A stretch of 64,000 nt of DNA from Closterium sp. Naga37s-1 (Eukaryota > Streptophyta > Zygnematophyceae > Desmidiales > Closteriaceae): assembly GCA_947471745.1 (NCBI GenBank), contig CANJKZ010001112.1, forward strand, positions 1,836,001-1,900,000. The letters are read 5' to 3'. The translations under genes and the position numbers were made by a program. This document shows positions 9,948 through 21,574 of the stretch, piece by piece (within the stretch, counting starts at the first letter, position 1; every line of letters starts with the position of its first letter). The notes under the pieces are model-generated. The model was not told the origin of the DNA. It saw only the letters and a program-made list of their open reading frames with translations, and did no database searches.

Positions 9948-12900
9948 TAGCTGCACGTACGTCATCCGCACAGGTGACCGCACTGGTCAGACGTGTGGGA
10001 GGGCGCACCCCACGCAGCGCTGCTTCTCCCGCCTCGACGACGCCTGGCGCACTCAGTTCCCTGGTGCCACTGAGCTGCCCCGCTGGGCCGATCTGATGAG
10101 GAAGAACATTGATATCTATGCTCTTGACTTTGATGCTATTCTCACTGCCATGTATGTCTTGTCTACTAGTGGAGAGGGTGATCAGTACCTGTGTGTTCCG
10201 CCCGACCCGGGCATTCGACCCAGTGGAGCTGCCACTCTAGGTGCTAGTGTGTCTGGTGCCCTAGTTGCTGGTGAGGCTGCCGCTCTAGGTACTTACGTGT
10301 CTGCTGCCCCAGGTGCTGGTGAGGCTGCTGCTCTAGGTGCTCGTGAGTCTGCGCCCCCTGGTACTGGGTCTACTGAGGCACTGCACACCTTCACTCTGGA
10401 CTCAGGTGCTTCTCGCTGTTTCTTTCGTGACCGCACTGCCCTTGAGCAGCTTGCTCGGCCAGTTGCAGTCTCCCTCGCTGACCCCTCTGGGGGTCCGGTC
10501 GTTGCGACCTCCTCCACTGTCCTCCCTTGTCCTGCGGTTCCGTCGGGCACACTGTCAGGTCTCTACCTCCCCTCGTTCTCTACGAACTTGGTGGCGGGTA
10601 GTGCGCTCCAGGACGGGGGTGTCCACCAGTTTACCCCTGCCTACGAGCGCGTGACACACTGCACGTGCGCTCGGACGGGCCGCCACCTGGCTACCTTCAC
10701 TCGGCAGCCGGGGTCGGACCTGTACACACTGACCACTGAGTCCCCTCAGGTAGCTGCGTCTGCGTCTGCGTCAGGTCAGCTGTCTGCCCCCTGCTCGTGT
10801 CGCTCCCTGGCACACGAGACTGTCCTCTGGCACCACCGCCTTGGTCACCCGTCAGTGCAACGCCTTCGTGCCATGCACAAACGGTACCTTGTCTCTGGTC
10901 TTCCCAGGGTTCTCCCTCCACTCCCACCGTCGCCTGCTCCTCCCTGCCTTCCCTGTGTCGAGGGGCGGCAGCGCGCTGCTCCTCACTCCTCCTCGTTCCC
11001 TCCCACAGAGGCTCCACTGCAGACTCTCCACCTGGACGTGTGGGGCCCAGCCCGCGTCCGTGGACAGGGTCAGGAGAGGTACTTCCTGATCGTTGTTGAC
11101 GACTACTCACGCTACACCACGGTCTTCCCCTTGCGCACCAAGGGTGAGGTCCCTGATGTTTTGATCCCTTGGATCCGTGCTACTCATCTCCAGCTCAGTG
11201 AGCGGTTCCACTCGGACTTTCCTGTCCTGCGTCTGCACTCTGACAGAGGTGGTGAGTTCTCCTCCGACCTCTTGGCAGCCTACAGTGCGGAGCACGGCAT
11301 CCGCCAGACGTTCACGCTTTCGGCCTCCCCACAGCAGAATGGGGTTGCTGAGCGCCGCATTGGTTTGGTCATGGAGGTCGCTCGTACCTCCTTGATCCAT
11401 GCGGCTGCCCCCCACTTTCTGTGGCCGTTTGCGGTCCGATACGCTGCGCATCAGCTCAACCTCTGGCCCCGTGTCTCCCTGCCGGAGACTTCTCCGACAC
11501 TGCGTTGGACGGGAGAGGTTGGCGATGCGTCGCGTTTTCGGGTCTGGGGTTCTCGAGCTTTTGTTCGCGATACGTCCGCGGACAAGCTCTCCTCCCGCGC
11601 TGTTCCTTGTGTCTTCCTTGGCTTTGTCCCAGACGCGTCTGGTTGGCAGTTTTACCACGCCACCTCGCGCCGTGTCCTGCCCTCTCAGGACGTCACTTTT
11701 GACGAGTCCGTGCCCTACTACCGCCTCTTCCCCTACCGCACTGCCCCACTCCCCCCCCCGCCTCTCTTCCTCGCGCCAGGTGCTGCTGTGGTAGACCCCC
11801 TCCCCCCTCAGGGTGCCGCTCCCTCAGGTGTGTTCCAGGTAGACCTGGTTGAGCCTGTCGAGGTAGCTGTCGACTCTCGTCCTGCTAGGGGTGCTGAGCC
11901 TGAGCGAGCGGAGCCTGAGGGTGCGGAGCCTGGGGGTGCGGAGCCTGGGGTTGCGGAGTCTGGGGGTGCTGAGCCTGGGGGTGCGGAGCCTGCGGGTGCT
12001 GAGTCTGGGGGTGCTGAGCCTGGGAGTGCTACGTCTGAGGGTACTGGGACTGAGCGTGCTTCACCTGGAGGAGCTCTCTCCTCACAGCAGCTACGAGAGT
12101 GGTACTTACAGTACTGCAGCCTCAGGAGGGGTGCCTCTGGAGCTAGGAGTGCTGCTGGAGCTGGTGCTAGTGCTTCCCCTCCTAGGCGGGAGCTGCCCTC
12201 TCCCCAGCGGCTCCGAGAGTGGTACGCTCGGCGCTGCAGTCTCCGGAGTGACGCTCCTAGTGTCGCGGACCCTGCTGCTGGTGCTGGTGGTGCTGCTGGT
12301 GCTGCTGGAGGTGCTGCTGGTGCTGGTGCTGCTGGAGCTGCTGGAGGTGCTGCTACTACTGGAGGTGCTGCTGGTGCTGCTGGAGCTGCTGGAGGTGTTG
12401 CTGCTACTGGCGGTGCTGCTGGTGCTGCTGGAGGTACTGCTGGAGCTGCTGGAGCCGCTGGTCCTGGGGGTGCTCGTACTGGAGGTACTGGAGCTGCTGG
12501 GACTGGGCCTGCTGAGGGGGTTGTCGCTGGAGGTGCTGAGCGGCCGCGGCCGTACTACGTTCCGCTCCTTCAGCAGGTTCTTAGTCTCCCACCCTCTACT
12601 GGTCCTTCTCCTCCCCTACTGAGTCCACCGCCTGTCCAGTCGCAGTCACAGTTACAGCCAGCCTCTCCACTGCCTGGTCCTTCTCCTTACGCTGAGCCGA
12701 CGAGGGGTCTTACGGAGCGTCGTGAGCCTGAGTCTCGTCCTCCGTCGCCTGAGTCTCGTCCAGAGTCGTCTGAGTCACGTCCAGAGTCACCTGTCCGTGC
12801 TGTCCGCGCTGGTCGTCGTGCTCCGCGTGAGCAACCTCCTCCTGTTCCTGGCACTCACTATATGACTCTGCGTCCTTCCAGTGCTCCACAGCATGTCCCT

Positions 12901-14847
12901 CTGCCGTCCCCTTCTGCGTCCTCTCTTCCTGCTCTTGCTGACCCGGAGTCTGACTCTCTTCGTGCTGCCAGTCCTACTGTCACGCGTCTCCTTGCCACTG
13001 TTGTCACTGACCCTTCCTTCGAGTCCTCTGCTGCGTCTGATCTAGTCGCTGAGCTTGTTGACTTTGCTGCCGCCTGTCGTCTAGACTACGCCGCTAGCCT
13101 TGTTGCTGAGTCTGAATCTGTCTGTCCTCCGTCCGTCGGGGGTGAGTGTGCTCTTGGCACGGACGTCCTTGAGGACAGACAGGAGGAGTTTGAGTGCTTT
13201 GCCGCTGCTTTGCCTCATCTCGTGTCCATGCTAGTTGCCCCTGAGGGAGACCCGGATGCACCAGACATCCCGACCCCACGCTCCTACGCAGAGGCGATGG
13301 AGGGTCTCTACTCCTCTCAGTGGCAGACAGCCATGGACGCAGAGATGGCTTCCTGGAAATCCACAGGCACCTACGTCGACGAGGTTCCCCCACCTGGGGC
13401 GAACATCGTCAGTGGCATGTGGATTTTCAGGGTGAAGCGGCCGCCGGGTTCTCCGCCTGTCTTCAAGGCGCGTTACGTTGCACGAGGCTTCAGTCAGCGA
13501 GAGGGAGTAGACTTCTTCCAGACCTTCTCCCCGACCCCGAAGATGACCACTCTTCGGGTTCTGCTGCACGTCGCCGCTCAGCGTGACTACGAGCTCCATT
13601 CTCTTGACTTCAGCACTGCGTTCCTACAGGGCAGCCTGCACGAGGAGATCTGGCTGCGCCGCCCACCTGGCTTCACTGGGTCGTTCCCTCCTGGTACCCA
13701 GTGGAGCCTCCGGCGGCCAGTCTACGGTCTCCGCCAGGCACCCCGTGAGTGGCACGACACACTGAGGACTACACTTGCGGCTCTTGGGTTTGCTCCTTCT
13801 ACTGCTGACCCGTCGCTGTTTCTACGCACCGACACCACTCTGCCGCCGTTCTACGTTCTCGTGTACGTCGACGACTTGGTCTTTGCTACTGCTGACACTG
13901 AGGCACTCGCCCACGTGAAGTCGGAGCTGCAGAAGAGACACACGTGCACAGACCTGGGTGAGCTGACAAGCTATCTTGGCTTGCGGATCACCCGGGACAG
14001 AGCACAGCGCACCATCACCTTGACTCAGTCACACATGGTGCAGCAGGTCCTTCAGCGCTTCCGCTTCACGTACTCCTCGCCTCAGCCCACCCCTCTGCCT
14101 ACCGGTCACTCGCTCTCAGCTCTGCCTTCGGATGAGTCCGTAGAGCCGAGTGGCCCGTATCCAGAGCTTGTGGGCTGCCTCATGTACCTGATGACCTGCA
14201 CTAGACCTGACCTTGCATACCCTCTTAGCATCCTAGCACGCTATGTCGCTCCTGGCCGTCACCGGAAGGAGCACATGGATGCCGCTAAGAGGGTGTTGCG
14301 CTACTTGTGCAGTACGTCGGGCATGGGGCTTGTGCTTGGAGGACGGCGCGACGTTGTTCTCACTGGACACTCAGACGCTTCTTGGGCTGACGACCAGGCT
14401 ACGCAGCGGTCGTCTCAGGGTTACACCTTCAGCCTTGGCTCTGGCTCTGTTTCCTGGCGTTCTACACGCTCTTCTTCTGTTCTCAGCTCCAGTTGTGAGG
14501 CTGAGATCTACGCCACAGCCATGGCGGCCCAGGAGCTACGCTGGCTCACCTACCTGCTGACCGACCTCGGAGAGCGGCCTCTTTCTCCTCCAGTGCTGTA
14601 TGTCGACAACAAGGCAGCCATTGCCTTGTGTGAGGAGCACAGACTGGATCACAGAACGAAGCACATCGCTCTGCGCTACTTCCTAGCGCGAGAGCTGCAG
14701 CAGAGGGGTCAGCTTCGTCTCTCGTACGTGGCCACTCGGGCCAACACTGCTGATGTGTTCACCAAGGCGCTTCAGCCTTGTGACCATCAGCGTTTCTGTA
14801 CTGTGCTAGGCCTTGTGCCTACTCTCCCTCACCTGCTCACTTCTTGA
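9943..14847 (+). CDS. Copia B Pol polyprotein
   Basis: This long open frame begins at the 3' edge of the G run. It reads the Cys/His motif C-x13-C-x3-H-x4-C (about 9953-10025), protease FTLDSGAS (about 10395), integrase zinc-binding HHRLGHPS (about 10830), integrase core with DVWGP, HSDRGGEF and PQQNGVAERR as the D-D-E residues (11030-11360), and a linker of AEPGGAEP-type and Gly-Ala repeats (11890-12540). RT follows, with KARYVARGF and YVDD (about 13330-14050), then RNase H with SDASWADD, CEAEIYA and VDNKAAIAL (14360-14640). It ends TSstop at 14847. All catalytic motifs are present. Expression presumably needs Gag fusion or frameshifting, because no obvious internal start precedes the Cys/His motif. 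Confidence 0.93.
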   Translation, partial: GLSCTYVIRTGDRTGQTCGRAHPTQRCFSRLDDAWRTQFPGATELPRWADLMRKNIDIYALDFDAILTAMYVLSTSGEGDQYLCVPPDPGIRPSGAATLGASVSGALVAGEAAALGTYVSAAPGAGEAAALGARESAPPGTGSTEALHTFTLDSGASRCFFRDRTALEQLARPVAVSLADPSGGPVVATSSTVLPCPAVPSGTLSGLYLPSFSTNLVAGSALQDGGVHQFTPAYERVTHCTCARTGRHLATFTRQPGSDLYTLTTESPQVAASASASGQLSAPCSCRSLAHETVLWHHRLGHPSVQRLRAMHKRYLVSGLPRVLPPLPPSPAPPCLPCVEGRQRAAPHSSSFPPTEAPLQTLHLDVWGPARVRGQGQERYFLIVVDDYSRYTTVFPLRTKGEVPDVLIPWIRATHLQLSERFHSDFPVLRLHSDRGGEFSSDLLAAYSAEHGIRQTFTLSASPQQNGVAERRIGLVMEVARTSLIHAAAPHFLWPFAVRYAAHQLNLWPRVSLPETSPTLRWTGEVGDASRFRVWGSRAFVRDTSADKLSSRAVPCVFLGFVPDASGWQFYHATSRRVLPSQDVTFDESVPYYRLFPYRTAPLPPPPLFLAPGAAVVDPLPPQGAAPSGVFQVDLVEPVEVAVDSRPARGAEPERAEPEGAEPGGAEPGVAESGGAEPGGAEPAGAESGGAEPGSATSEGTGTERASPGGALSSQQLREWYLQYCSLRRGASGARSAAGAGASASPPRRELPSPQRLREWYARRCSLRSDAPSVADPAAGAGGAAGAAGGAAGAGAAGAAGGAATTGGAAGAAGAAGGVAATGGAAGAAGGTAGAAGAAGPGGARTGGTGAAGTGPAEGVVAGGAERPRPYYVPLLQQVLSLPPSTGPSPPLLSPPPVQSQSQLQPASPLPGPSPYAEPTRGLTERREPESRPPSPESRPESSESRPESPVRAVRAGRRAPREQPPPVPGTHYMTLRPSSAPQHVPLPSPSASSLPALADPESDSLRAASPTVTRLLATVVTDPSFESSAASDLVAELVDFAAACRLDYAASLVAESESVCPPSVGGECALGTDVLEDRQEEFECFAAALPHLVSMLVAPEGDPDAPDIPTPRSYAEAMEGLYSSQWQTAMDAEMASWKSTGTYVDEVPPPGANIVSGMWIFRVKRPPGSPPVFKARYVARGFSQREGVDFFQTFSPTPKMTTLRVLLHVAAQRDYELHSLDFSTAFLQGSLHEEIWLRRPPGFTGSFPPGTQWSLRRPVYGLRQAPREWHDTLRTTLAALGFAPSTADPSLFLRTDTTLPPFYVLVYVDDLVFATADTEALAHVKSELQKRHTCTDLGELTSYLGLRITRDRAQRTITLTQSHMVQQVLQRFRFTYSSPQPTPLPTGHSLSALPSDESVEPSGPYPELVGCLMYLMTCTRPDLAYPLSILARYVAPGRHRKEHMDAAKRVLRYLCSTSGMGLVLGGRRDVVLTGHSDASWADDQATQRSSQGYTFSLGSGSVSWRSTRSSSVLSSSCEAEIYATAMAAQELRWLTYLLTDLGERPLSPPVLYVDNKAAIALCEEHRLDHRTKHIALRYFLARELQQRGQLRLSYVATRANTADVFTKALQPCDHQRFCTVLGLVPTLPHLLTS

Positions 14848-15064
14848 CTCTGCTTGTACTGTGATCTCTCTATATATACCTGCATGCTTACACTTGCTAG
14901 GTTGTGATCACTGTACCTCTTGTTATATTATCAAACTGCATGTCAACTGGTCTTGTGACCACTTGCTTGTGCTCGGAATTTGTGTGGTATCCTTGAGATC
15001 CACCCTGAGCTTGTCTTGCTTTGCTTTGACTGGTCCTGTGACCCCTTGTTCTCTCCCACTTAGC

Positions 15065-15213
15065 CTATGGGGGTGTGTCAAACATTGTATGTGTTATATT
15101 TGTGTAGGCTATTGTGGGTTAGCTTCCAGGGGGTACACAACTCTAGGTTTGACATACTTGTACTCTCATTCTCCTTCTAGTCCACCATTCTCGTTCACTC
15201 TTAGTTTCTCACA
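15065..15213 (+). repeat. Polypurine tract and 3' LTR of Copia B
   Basis: CTATGGGGGTG at 15065-15075 primes plus-strand synthesis. The LTR occupies 15076-15213 and matches the 5' LTR at 137 of 138 positions. TGACC follows at 15214-15218. Confidence 0.95.
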
Positions 15214-16608
15214 TGACCCTGGTGCACCTGATCCGTTGGTTCCACGTCGTTAGGCAAGGCTTCACTTCTTATGGCGGCGGGAGCAACAGTAGCAGCGGTG
15301 GTAGCAGCATCAGGAGCAAGAGCAGCAGAAGTAGTAGCAACAGAAGCAGTAGTGGTCGTCGCCACCTGTGGGTGGTCTATGTCTCCTAAGCCTTATTTCT
15401 CCTTCGCCTCGCCACTTGCCGCCTTTGCTTGTTGATGATCCTACGTTTCCTCCCCCGGACACACCTCCGGCTCGTTCTCCTCATCATTTACGTTTGTCTC
15501 CTCCCTTGCTTCCTTCCCGTCTCTGGCCTCCATTACCTAGTCCATTCATCCTTGTCTCTTGTTGCGGAGGGTGCTTGTTCCTTGTCTCCTATCCTAATCC
15601 CCACTCCCTACTTCTACGTTCTCTCTCTCCTCGTGTTCACCCTCCCTCTGTTCTCCCGTGACCTCCTATGCCGTCTCTCACTATTGCCTCACAACATCTT
15701 TCTAATTACTTCTGTACTGCTTGCCCCATCGTCTCCTATGTTCTCTCCTCTCTCGTCACTGACCCTACTGCCTCTTTGTTGTCTTTTGCCGCTGTCATTG
15801 ACTTTGCCTCCACTCGCCGCCTTGACTACGCCACCCAATTGATTCCTCCTGCGTCACGTCCTTTGTCTGGTGGGGATAAATTTTCCCTTGGCTGTGACGT
15901 CGTAGAGGCAAGGAAGTTTGAGTTGGAGTTCGTTGTGGTCGTTGCTCCTCACCTCTCTACCATGTTGCAACGCTAAAATCGAGGTCCTAATGCTGGTGAT
16001 ATCCAGAATCCCCGCACCTATACTGAGGCAGTTTCAGGCCGGTGGGTCTCTTAGTGGATAGCAGTTATGAACTCAGAGATGGCATTTTATGTCGACGTAA
16101 TTTCCCCTCCTGGGGCAAATGTAGATGATGTCATGTGGATCTTCAAGGTGCAGTGGCCACTTGGATCTTCGCCTGTCTTTAAGGCGCGTTACGGTGGTGA
16201 GAGGCTTCATTCAGCTTGAGGGAGTGGACTTCTTCCATATGTTCCTCCCCACCTTGAACATGACTACTATTTGAATTCTACTTCACGTCTTTGCACAACT
16301 TGACTACGAGTTGTACTCGCCGAACTTTTGCACTACCTTTCTTCAGGGTACTGTGCATGAGCAGATATGGCTGCGCTATCCCCCTGACTTCACTAGCTCT
16401 TTCTCGCCTGGGACCCAGTGGAGCCGAGATAACTTTTCTACGGTCTGCGCCGGGCACCTTGTGAGTGGCACGACACCCTGCATATAAGTCTTACTTCCCT
16501 TGGGTTCCACCTTTCTTCAGCCGATCTGTCAGTCCATTCCTTTATTCATCGTCATTTACGTCAATGGCTTGGTCTTTGCAACTGCAGACCCGGCCTAGTA
16601 CAACAATG
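15214..16608 (+). pseudogene. Old Copia K, right part (linker and RT, decayed)
   Basis: The linker resumes after Copia B and contains a glycine/serine-type iterated stretch near 15270-15360. About 15668-15976 encodes a segment equivalent to the pre-RT region of B (LVTDPTASLLSFAAVIDFA and RLDYATQLIP). RT fragments follow with frameshifts and stops: PPGANVDDVMWIFKV (about 16108), SPVFKARYGG and EWHDTL (about 16465). The RT reading ends in a degraded LVFATADP at about 16570-16600, exactly where a hAT terminal repeat begins (16609). RNase H and the LTRs of K are not found. Confidence 0.75.
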
Positions 16609-19463
16609 CAGGGTTTGGAAAAAGTGACGCGCAAAATGGCGAGCACTGTCAGTCAGTGACGGGCGAAGAATGGTTGCCTTTGGCAGGTGCTTAGTAAGGA
16701 ATGTGTAAGGCAGTCATCCTCAAAACAGGTGTCCGGTAAGTTAAGGCATGTAGATCACGGAATCTCGGCTACTCAAATATTCCAGGAAGACAGTTGTCTC
16801 TTGATATATTCAGCTGGCGTGCGGTCCTTCCAGGGGATAAAGATTTTGATCCTGCGAGATCCCTAGGGGTGTCTTATCCTACGGCTGAGTATTCGATAAT
16901 CAATTGGCTTCGACAATTGGGTCAGCTGCGAGGCTCATGGACGGTGGTTGATGTCGTGAAATCTCACTTGTTGTCGGGATGCATATGCTAGAAACTAAAT
17001 TACTGGACTCGTTAGGGTATACAAGTAGGCCCCTAGATTCGTTTTGAGACACACTGATTGATCGGTATGCACCCTTCTAGGAACTCTGTGTGTCAGCATT
17101 GCCTCGAATTTTTAGTCTGAAAATCACAAAAATTTTAGGCTGAACTTTCAGCGTTACATGGAAATTTTAAGCTGATCATGCATTTTCATAAAAGCACTAT
17201 CATAAAACATCTCACATATCTGAATCATAGTCTGAGTTAGGAGCTTCTACAGGAGCACACTCAACTACACCATCATCCTCTACAGGCTCCTTCCCAGCCC
17301 TTGGGGGCTCCCTGTGTCTTGGAGCAGGTGATGTGACAAGCTGGCACTACTTGTAGCTGCGCTAAATCTCTACAACTCCCGGCAAATCTAGCTCATAGTC
17401 CAGCAATGACATGCACAACAGATTACTGAGCCTACAGTCCTTAATACTACCCCTCTACCACGTTTTAACTGAGATTCTGTCAAAAGAAGCCTCTCTCATA
17501 CTCATCAGTGCTGAGAGGCAGCACTGCAATCGCCACCCAGAGTCCTACGAGGTTGGGGTATGACTGCTGCCAATCGGGAGTCTTGAGGATGGCACTCAAT
17601 CCCACATGGAACTTACACTCACTCTTAGGAGCTCTGGTCAGGACCGAGCACATAGTTCTCGACTCTTTCACGGCCCGCTTCTTGTCAATGCCAGCGAGGT
17701 AAGACAACAAATGAAGGGATTAGTGCATGACGGGATTTCAATGGTCGAACGAGCTAGCGATCACGAACTAACCTGGTAGGATCTCGTCCGAGTCATCAGC
17801 GTAAGACATAGTGGCTAGCGACAACAGCCACTCCTTGCACTGTGCCTCTCGTGCGTGCCTCTCCTAGTTCAGTGGCCACAAGTCCGAGATGAAGAGTCTC
17901 ATACCAGAAAGAGAGTCAAGGTCACCAAGCTTTGACTGGAGGTTTTGGACGAGGAGCTCGGCCATGTCGGTGCAGAGTGCCACGCATGCCTCGTGATGCC
18001 CTGGTCCACGATAACGCTCGTTGCTGCGCTCGTGGAGGGTGAAGGTGAAGCGGTTTAGGCTGCCGTCAGACGACGCTCCTTCCGCCACCATTTCTGTCGC
18101 CCCCCTCCGGTCCATGCTTGTTAATGAGCTAGTAAAGCCGCTCGTTGCCCTCCCCCCTTCCCCCTCCCCCTCCCCCCCCCCCCCCGCCCCCCCCCCCGGA
18201 ACTCGTTGCCGCAGTCGATGTACTGGCTCTCCAAGAGAGAGGTAGTGCATACAATCTGCGCATGCACCAAGGCATAGTCGTGCTGCCACACACAAGCCAA
18301 ATAGTTAGTTAGACACGGGTAGATTTACTTCAGATGAACATATCACATGCTGAAACATCACTTACCTCCTGCTGCTGGAAAACCTTGGAGAGGACGTTGA
18401 GCAGCTCCAAAACGTCCGCGAGGAACCTGAGCATGAACTGAAATTGGTACGAGGTGATGAGCTCGTACATGGTCCTGTCCTTCCACTCTAACAGCATCAC
18501 GACGATGGCAGGCAGGACTTCGACGAACAAAGCGACGGCAGCACCCCTCAAAAGCCATCGAATCTCGGTATCCCTTACACCTTGAGGTTCGTGGCCGTGA
18601 AGACCTCCTGGAGCTCCATGAAACGTTGATGCCACGGCCCAGAACGCCCCAGGTACTCGGCGACGGCGCAGGTCATGTCGTCAACCATGCCGAATGTTGG
18701 GATAGCCTCTGCTGCAACTTTCGCAGCCAATGCCTCTCTGCACATCATACAACACACAGGGTTAGATGTTTACGTAATAATACTAATAATAATAACTAAA
18801 AAAAAACAGGTAATAAGAATCATCACCAACGGGGTGTAAGATGAAGTGGATCGAGACCAGGTTGGGGATGAGCATATGAAGACGTGCAACTACTCCACTT
18901 TGGGGCCCCACTATCACCATTGCGCTGTTTGTGATCACACCCGAGATACGGCGGAGATCAATGCCCACTTTCCTGAGGTGGGATAGCAATAAGCTACACA
19001 GGGATGCAGTGTTAGCTTTCTCAACAGTTAGCAATGGGAGAAACTCAGTAACGTTTAGACTGTTACGCATAAAGGTGGCAAAAACAATCATGTGTTTGCC
19101 GCAATGCCTGTCGGTGCTCTCATCCAGCGTGATCCCAATGAAGAGGATCGCTAAGATATGCTGCAGATGCATTGTTTGAAGCCATGTTGCATTTGCTTGG
19201 GTAAGTTCTCCAAAGCCGTACCTGTATGAAAAAAAAGCACTGCAGTAAGCGAGAGACGTAGAGTGAATGTTAAGAGAGTAATTATGACCCAATATACGTA
19301 CGCATTATGGTAAGTGCCGAACCCCTTCTTCGGAAAATCGGGTAGCTTCTTCTTCGCTAGGTAGCGCACAAGCCTTATCCATGAGTCTATAGGCTTGTTG
19401 CATTTGCTCATGAAGTACAGCGAGTCGACGAGAGACGAAACCTGCAGCAGCTCCTTGTCGTGG
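16609..19463 (-). mobile_element. hAT DNA transposon, interrupted by Gypsy
   Basis: CAGGGTTTGG at 16609 sits inside the RT of Copia K and has the CAGGG start typical of hAT terminal repeats. A minus-strand transposase lies between 17480 and 19463. The other end of the element is not visible: coding sequence stops abruptly at 19463, where the Gypsy LTR begins, and I could not find the remaining transposase or terminal repeat after 34479. The expected 8-bp duplication next to the left terminus would be CAACAATG (16601-16608). From 16620 to 17470 I see no protein, only terminal and subterminal sequence. Confidence 0.6.
17480..19463 (-). pseudogene. hAT-family transposase, 5'-truncated, multi-exon
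   Basis: Reading the minus strand from 19463, the first piece (19463 to about 19304) contains MSKCNKPIDSW and LPDFPKKGFGTYHNA and ends at a GTACGT donor. The next piece starts after a CAG at 19222-19224 and carries LDESTDRHCGKHMIVFATFM and the SGVITNSAMVIVGPQSGVVA block, which is the RNase-H-like catalytic fold of DUF4371/hAT transposases. A helical stretch with RWLLRGAAVALF follows (18330-18757). The C-terminal hAT dimerisation block YPNLVGLWVAIAVLPLSTDEYERGF is at 17480-17560, where PLST.E.ERGF is the family signature. A frame change near 18590, a poly-C/G tract at about 18150-18200 and the missing N-terminus (including any BED finger) indicate a dead gene. Confidence 0.75.
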
Positions 19464-19831
19464 TGCGAGAGTATGACGGCTTATGCTTGCTTGGCTAGCT
19501 TGCCTTGCCTTTAATATGCTACTCTAGCTTAGGTTTTATTTGTCATGCATGCTTATGCTTGATTACGTAGGTTAGGTGCATTCTAATATCTTAGTATATC
19601 CATGGCACCGAACCAGGTTACTTGTACCGAACTCAAGCCTTTCGTTTCCCACCAAATTGCTTTCTACCGAGTTCAAGAAGGTTCTGTTCGGGATGCTTCG
19701 CGACCCTCAGAACATTCACATAACACCAGGGTTACATGCCTTGTGTCGAGACTATATGTAGCCTCTTGTTGTACCCAGGTGAATAAATCAATGCAATCTC
19801 ACCTTTCTGAGAACGATCCTCGATCCTCACA
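19464..19831 (+). repeat. 5' LTR of Gypsy F (368 bp)
   Basis: It begins TGCGAGAGTATGACGG and ends GATCCTCACA. It aligns along its length with 34116-34479 with numerous substitutions and small indels, so this insertion is older than Copia B and C. It interrupts the hAT transposase reading at 19463. Confidence 0.88.
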
Positions 19832-20045
19832 CTTGGAAATCGGAGCCGTTTACACGCGAAGTTTTTTCGGCCACTAAAACCCAGTCTTCAAAAACCGCGG
19901 GGGCGACGAACGTTAAACACCGATTTCGGGTACGTAAAACCGGTTCCATGTTTTTCACCCCCCCCTCGTTTTCGGTTTTGGACGCGCAATGTCAGGAATG
20001 GAGGTGCTCGCAACAATTTTGTCACCGAAGTTGCAACCCTTTGCA

Positions 20046-20640
20046 TGGAGATGGACCAGACGTGGGCGGCATTTCAGCGGATTGAAGCGCTCCTCGCGAA
20101 CTAGTCGGCAGCCGCCACAGCAGCAGCGAATGCAGTAGCGACGGCAGCAACGGCAGCGGCGACACTGACATTTCATGTAGCAGTGGCACCACCTTCGCCG
20201 AACCTCGAAGGAGCTCGCCCGAGGCTCCCCGAAGCGTTCGATCTGAGCACGAAGGGATCGGACGTTCGACGATTCGTGGTGACCCTCGAAATTTACTTCA
20301 AGGCCATTGGCTCTTTGACCCCGACAAATGACGCAGCCATGATTTGGCTCGCAGCAACACTGTTGCGAGGCCCAGTACTAGGATGAGTGTACTACAGCGA
20401 CGTGGTCCGCGGAGAGGGAACGTGGGCGCAGTTTCAGGCAAATTTGATCGCACGCTTCGAAGTGATAAATTCGAGCTACATGGCGCGGCAACAAATTCAT
20501 CGGCACAAACAGTACGGACGTGTAGCGCAATATACGCAGCAGATGGATCATTTGTTCAACAGAATCATATATCTGGCCGTAGGGGAAAAGGAGCAGGCGT
20601 ACACCGAACGACTAAAAATGAAGATACGACGATAAGTCAT
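20046..20640 (+). pseudogene. Gypsy F Gag, with internal stop
   Basis: A frame starting near 20046 (MEMDQTWAAFQRIEALL) has a TAG at about 20103. It continues through an alanine-rich stretch to LPEAFDLSTKGSDVRRF (about 20230), matching the retrotransposon Gag capsid region. A TGA at about 20384 interrupts it, and the rest (TWAQFQANLIARFEVI and QYTQQMDHLFNRI) runs to about 20635. A degenerate zinc-knuckle-like stretch may follow near 20820 (CESCGAF). Confidence 0.75.
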
Positions 20641-20889
20641 TGCCACGAACTACAGTAGCTACTGCGACATGGTGCGTACAGCAGAACAGTACGACGCGTT
20701 GACGCGAGGTCAACCCGAAACATGACGCCACGTGCCGAACATATCTTTCGACATGGAGCGATCGGCACTCCCCACGTTTGCAAAACCGATGGACATCGAC
20801 AGGAGAGAGACGAAGCCACGGCCGACAAAATGCGAATCTTGCGGAGCTTTCGTGTTACAAAATGAAGAAAGCACGCGCGGAAATGCTTG

Positions 20890-21570
20890 ACGGCAACAGT
20901 GTAGCACCCCCCAAGTAAAAAAACGAGAATCGTTAGTAGTCGCGGATCGACCTGGCGATCGCGAAAATATCCGAAAAAAGGGAAAAGGGCGACGACGTCG
21001 CGACTTCGGAGCGAGCGAGAAAATGAGAAAACGATGGTGCAAATTTAAAACGTCACGACCGGCCGGCACCAGGGGAATTCGCCAAGAAAGGAGGCTCCGC
21101 TGCACCGACCGGGAAACTCCAGCCGAACACCCACGAAAGTAAGAATTCGTTCAAGTTATCCTAAAAATATAATTTAACTAAGAATATTACGTTTCGTGGT
21201 TTTCAAGCCTTTGAGAAATTCAGGGGAGAATTAGAGGCCAGTAGAAAGCCTACATAAATTATTCAGGTACCTGAGAAGTTGGGCGAAGTACTACGGAGCA
21301 TAGAAAAGGGTCGTGCGTTTTTGCTGAGTTTATATTCTCTTCTCGCAGCACAGTGGCAAGGCTCCCCATTGCCCACAGGTGAAGCATACACAGCTGCAAA
21401 GGCTTAGAAGTTATACACGCGTCACAAAAATCCTCCTACCCCCCAAGTGTAGTTGGAAGTTAAGAGTGCTAAGTCAGATGTAGGAAATAGGGATGGTAAT
21501 TTCCTTCATATACACTAATCCTATTGATGAGTAACTTTGGCCACTCAGTGCAACAAAAACCACTACTCGT
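20890..21570 (+). other. Gypsy F gag-pol spacer, no coding signal
   Basis: About 680 bases separate the Gag end from the protease. The part from about 21130 to 21560 is AT-richer than its surroundings and has no open frame of note. It could be decayed Gag C-terminus plus a small insertion, but I see no terminal repeats. Confidence 0.4.
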
Positions 21571-21574
21571 CTAG

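Larger units (their letters stand above)
7934..15213 (+). mobile_element. Copia retrotransposon B, full length, 7280 bp
   Basis: It is a complete element: LTR 7934-8071, primer-binding site from 8072, GC-rich leader, gag from 8852, pol ending at 14847, polypurine tract and LTR 15076-15213, flanked by TGACC. The two 138-bp LTRs differ at a single base (A at 7962, G at 15104), so insertion was recent. The coding region is almost open. The only breaks I see are length differences in a C run near 9313-9322 and in a G run at 9930-9941. It is a close sibling of element C. Confidence 0.97.

Noticed and set aside
9441..9983. Antisense Ala/Thr-rich and Val/Leu-rich frames along gag and the linkers of Copia A-E
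   Set aside because: They mirror glycine and Gly-Ala repeats in the real frame and have no start context or conserved motif of their own.
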